Assembly (NCBI GenBank): GCA_016744555.1
Contig: JADGED010000162.1
Location: 1 to 5,749, forward strand
DNA: 5,749 bases
From: Desulfuromonadaceae bacterium
Lineage (GTDB): Bacteria; Desulfobacterota; Desulfuromonadia; Desulfuromonadales; Geopsychrobacteraceae
Direction of reading: 5' to 3'
The position numbers and the translations under genes were made by a program. This document shows positions 4,086 through 5,749 of this stretch, one piece after another. Within the stretch, counting starts at the first letter, position 1. Each line of letters begins with the position of its first letter. Below the pieces are notes generated by a model. It saw nothing but the letters and a program-made list of their open reading frames with translations, was not told where the DNA came from and searched no databases.

Positions 4086-5749
4086 TTTGTTTTCTCTCGC
4101 TGCTTTTATCCAATAGTTGTAGCAGTTGTCATGTGAATCTGGACCATAGACCTTTACTTTAGGATTCGGCGTATGCTTAGATTTATGATAAATATTATGT
4201 GTATAGGGCCATTTGCAAATATACCTTTTTTCTAGATTACTCCATGTTTTCGTGCAGAGAGTTACATAGTAATCTTTCGGAGCATATTTTGTCCCCTGGC
4301 CAGTCTTCTCTCCTCGAATACATTTACTGATCTCGTCACTTTTATTATCTCGACATTCATTACATTGGTCATTAGTAGCGACCTTAAACAGGTCGATACC
4401 AGCACTTGCACATGATGGGCAGAATTTGATTTCGCATTCATCCGGATCGCCGCCACTTTTAGTCGTTCCACCGCTACCGCTACCGCCACCGTAACTGCTC
4501 CCAGAACCACCGGTACTCGAACCGGTACTGTTCCCATTAGAGTTTCCTCCAGTTCTGCTTCCTGACGGCTTACCTCCACCAGAAGCGATCTCATTAGCGA
4601 TTATTGGAATGGCTGTATTTATAACAGCATTCCAAAAGTTACGTTGATTATTCTTTCTTTCGGCAATACGCGGATCTGTAATACAGCGATTTTTCTCTTT
4701 ATTGAAAACTTGGCCGGAAGGGCAGACACACCAAGCGGTATCTTTTTCATCATCCCACTGGATGGTTGTGCCTGGGAAATTTTTACAGGTTTTTTCGGCA
4801 AGAGCGGCTTGTTTATCAAAATTGCCATAAACATGAGCGATAACTAGGCTACCTTTAATGACTTTTTCTCCAGCTTTAGGTGCCTGCCTCTGTACTTTAT
4901 AGCTCATTGACCTTTTTGTTGCCGCATCACCACCGTATAAAGAGTGCTTTAGTCCAGCATTATCTAGTGATGATTTTGCCTGAGCAGCAGGCTTGCCAAC
5001 GATAGAAGGAACTCGCGTATATTCTGGAGCACCATAAACAGTAATCTTTATGGTCGCACCTTCTTCAGCCGTTTCTCCCGCTTTTGGCCATTGTTTTTGA
5101 ACCTTGAATTTTAGCTCCTCGCTTGGTGCGGAGTCGCCGCCAGCGAGTTTGGTTGTAAAGCCGGCATCAGTAATTTCCTTTTTTGCTTCTTTGACGGTAA
5201 GCCCCTCTACATTGGGGATACTTTCACCAATGTAGCTTCCGTAAACAATAAGCGAAACAGTATTTCCTGGTATTATCGATTCCCAAGGTTCAGGTTTTTG
5301 TGATGCCACGTGGAACGCTTCTGCTTTGGTTGGTGCCGAATTTCCACCTTTGAATTTTGCTAGTAGTCCAGAGTCGGTTAGTTTTCGACGTGCTTGAGTT
5401 GTGTTTTTGCCTATTACGTCTGGCACCGGTATGGGGGCTTTGGGGACGGAAACGGCATCATAACAAACCTTTGCCTCACCCATAGCATTTTCAGCGTCTA
5501 AAACTAACTTTTCCGTTTCTTTGTTTATGGTAGAAATCTTATCCGCTAGCTTTTCAATCTTATTCTCTTCTACCCCCATTTTTTTCTTAGTGGCAGCACT
5601 TTTTTTATGTGACTTTTCGGCTCGCTCCATGGTGAGAGTTAAATTTTCTCCTAAAGAGGCTGCACCAGATTTTTTTTCTTTAGCTAACGTAATGCAATCT
5701 GAAACTTCACTGCGTGGATATAGCACTCGTCCGTGCGCAATTTTAATTT
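4083..5749 (-). CDS. PASTA-repeat, cysteine-rich protein, 5' end outside window
   Basis: The frame is open to the right edge: codons before the GTG at 5726 read IKIAHGR, and no good ribosome site precedes that GTG, so the gene very probably starts outside. Numbering from that GTG, 547 residues are seen. Residues 24-90 are charged, helical and probably coiled coil. Three PASTA repeats follow at 101-163, 170-232 and 239-301. PASTA domains bind peptidoglycan fragments or beta-lactams in several Gram-positive proteins, usually attached to a Ser/Thr kinase or penicillin-binding protein; neither is visible here. Residues 314-348 form a compact Cys module (C-x18-C-x-C-x12-C). Residues 383-427 are a Gly/Ser-rich spacer. 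The C-terminus has nine more cysteines between 431 and 535, with CPSC and CNEC pairs. The cysteines and low-complexity spacer suggest an envelope or extracellular protein, but the signal or anchor must lie upstream of the visible part. Function is unknown. Confidence 0.88.
   Translation of the reverse strand, partial: IKIAHGRVLYPRSEVSDCITLAKEKKSGAASLGENLTLTMERAEKSHKKSAATKKKMGVEENKIEKLADKISTINKETEKLVLDAENAMGEAKVCYDAVSVPKAPIPVPDVIGKNTTQARRKLTDSGLLAKFKGGNSAPTKAEAFHVASQKPEPWESIIPGNTVSLIVYGSYIGESIPNVEGLTVKEAKKEITDAGFTTKLAGGDSAPSEELKFKVQKQWPKAGETAEEGATIKITVYGAPEYTRVPSIVGKPAAQAKSSLDNAGLKHSLYGGDAATKRSMSYKVQRQAPKAGEKVIKGSLVIAHVYGNFDKQAALAEKTCKNFPGTTIQWDDEKDTAWCVCPSGQVFNKEKNRCITDPRIAERKNNQRNFWNAVINTAIPIIANEIASGGGKPSGSRTGGNSNGNSTGSSTGGSGSSYGGGSGSGGTTKSGGDPDECEIKFCPSCASAGIDLFKVATNDQCNECRDNKSDEISKCIRGEKTGQGTKYAPKDYYVTLCTKTWSNLEKRYICKWPYTHNIYHKSKHTPNPKVKVYGPDSHDNCYNYWIKAARENK
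4446..4580 (-). other. Gly/Ser-rich low-complexity spacer in the PASTA protein
   Basis: This stretch encodes about 45 residues that are nearly all Gly, Ser, Thr or Asn, such as GGNSNGNSTGSSTGG and SYGGGSGSGG. It separates the PASTA and first Cys module from the C-terminal Cys-rich region and probably acts as a flexible tether. The repeated GGT/AGC-type codons make it prone to length change by slippage. Confidence 0.8.
4824..5426 (-). repeat. Three PASTA domains in exact 207-base (69-residue) register
   Basis: The units are at 5238-5426, 5031-5219 and 4824-5012. Each starts with VP or IP plus a V-x-G or V-G motif (VPDVIG, IPNVEG, VPSIVG), carries a central GG-(N/D)-(S/A)-A, and ends in VYG. 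The starts are 69 residues apart in both steps. The units have diverged in sequence, so this is an old internal duplication rather than a recent tandem repeat. Confidence 0.85.

Noticed and set aside
5724..5726. GTG as the true start of the PASTA gene
   Set aside because: The frame continues open to the window edge and no Shine-Dalgarno sequence precedes the GTG.

Overview
The window looks like a chromosomal segment of a gammaproteobacterium of moderate GC content. The evidence is protein similarity from memory: the aspartokinase is of the Pseudomonas type, the aspartate-semialdehyde dehydrogenase closely resembles the E. coli enzyme, and the queuosine reductase is the long, E. coli-like form of QueF. 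No search was run, so the genus is not assigned.

Layout. (1) Positions 2-952 (+) hold the 3' part of lysC (aspartokinase), including both regulatory ACT domains and a strong internal ribosome binding site that could yield a separate regulatory subunit. (2) Positions 953-1245 hold an unrecognised 46-residue single-pass membrane protein gene (964-1104, -) and a near-perfect rho-independent terminator (1164-1195) oriented to stop rightward transcription. (3) asd (1246-2352, -) is complete. (4) Positions 2353-2503 are a divergent promoter region between asd and queF with an inverted repeat. (5) queF (2504-3334, +) is complete. (6) Positions 3357-5749 (-) hold a two-gene operon: an upstream gene cut by the window edge that encodes a PASTA-repeat, cysteine-rich protein, followed after 15 bases by a gene for an exported protein with a beta-rich domain, a lysine-rich linker and a helical HEAT-like C-terminus.

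How the genes relate. LysC and Asd catalyse the first two steps of the aspartate pathway (lysine, threonine, methionine, diaminopimelate), yet they are convergent here rather than in one operon. QueF is an unrelated housekeeping enzyme of tRNA queuosine synthesis. The PASTA/HEAT-like pair is the least understood part. Both proteins look built for the envelope or cell exterior, no kinase or penicillin-binding domain is visible in the window, and I do not recognise either full-length architecture. It is the best candidate here for an undescribed system. The other points worth checking are the internal lysC start, the small membrane protein, and two canonical A AAA AAG slippery heptamers in the linker of the HEAT-like gene.
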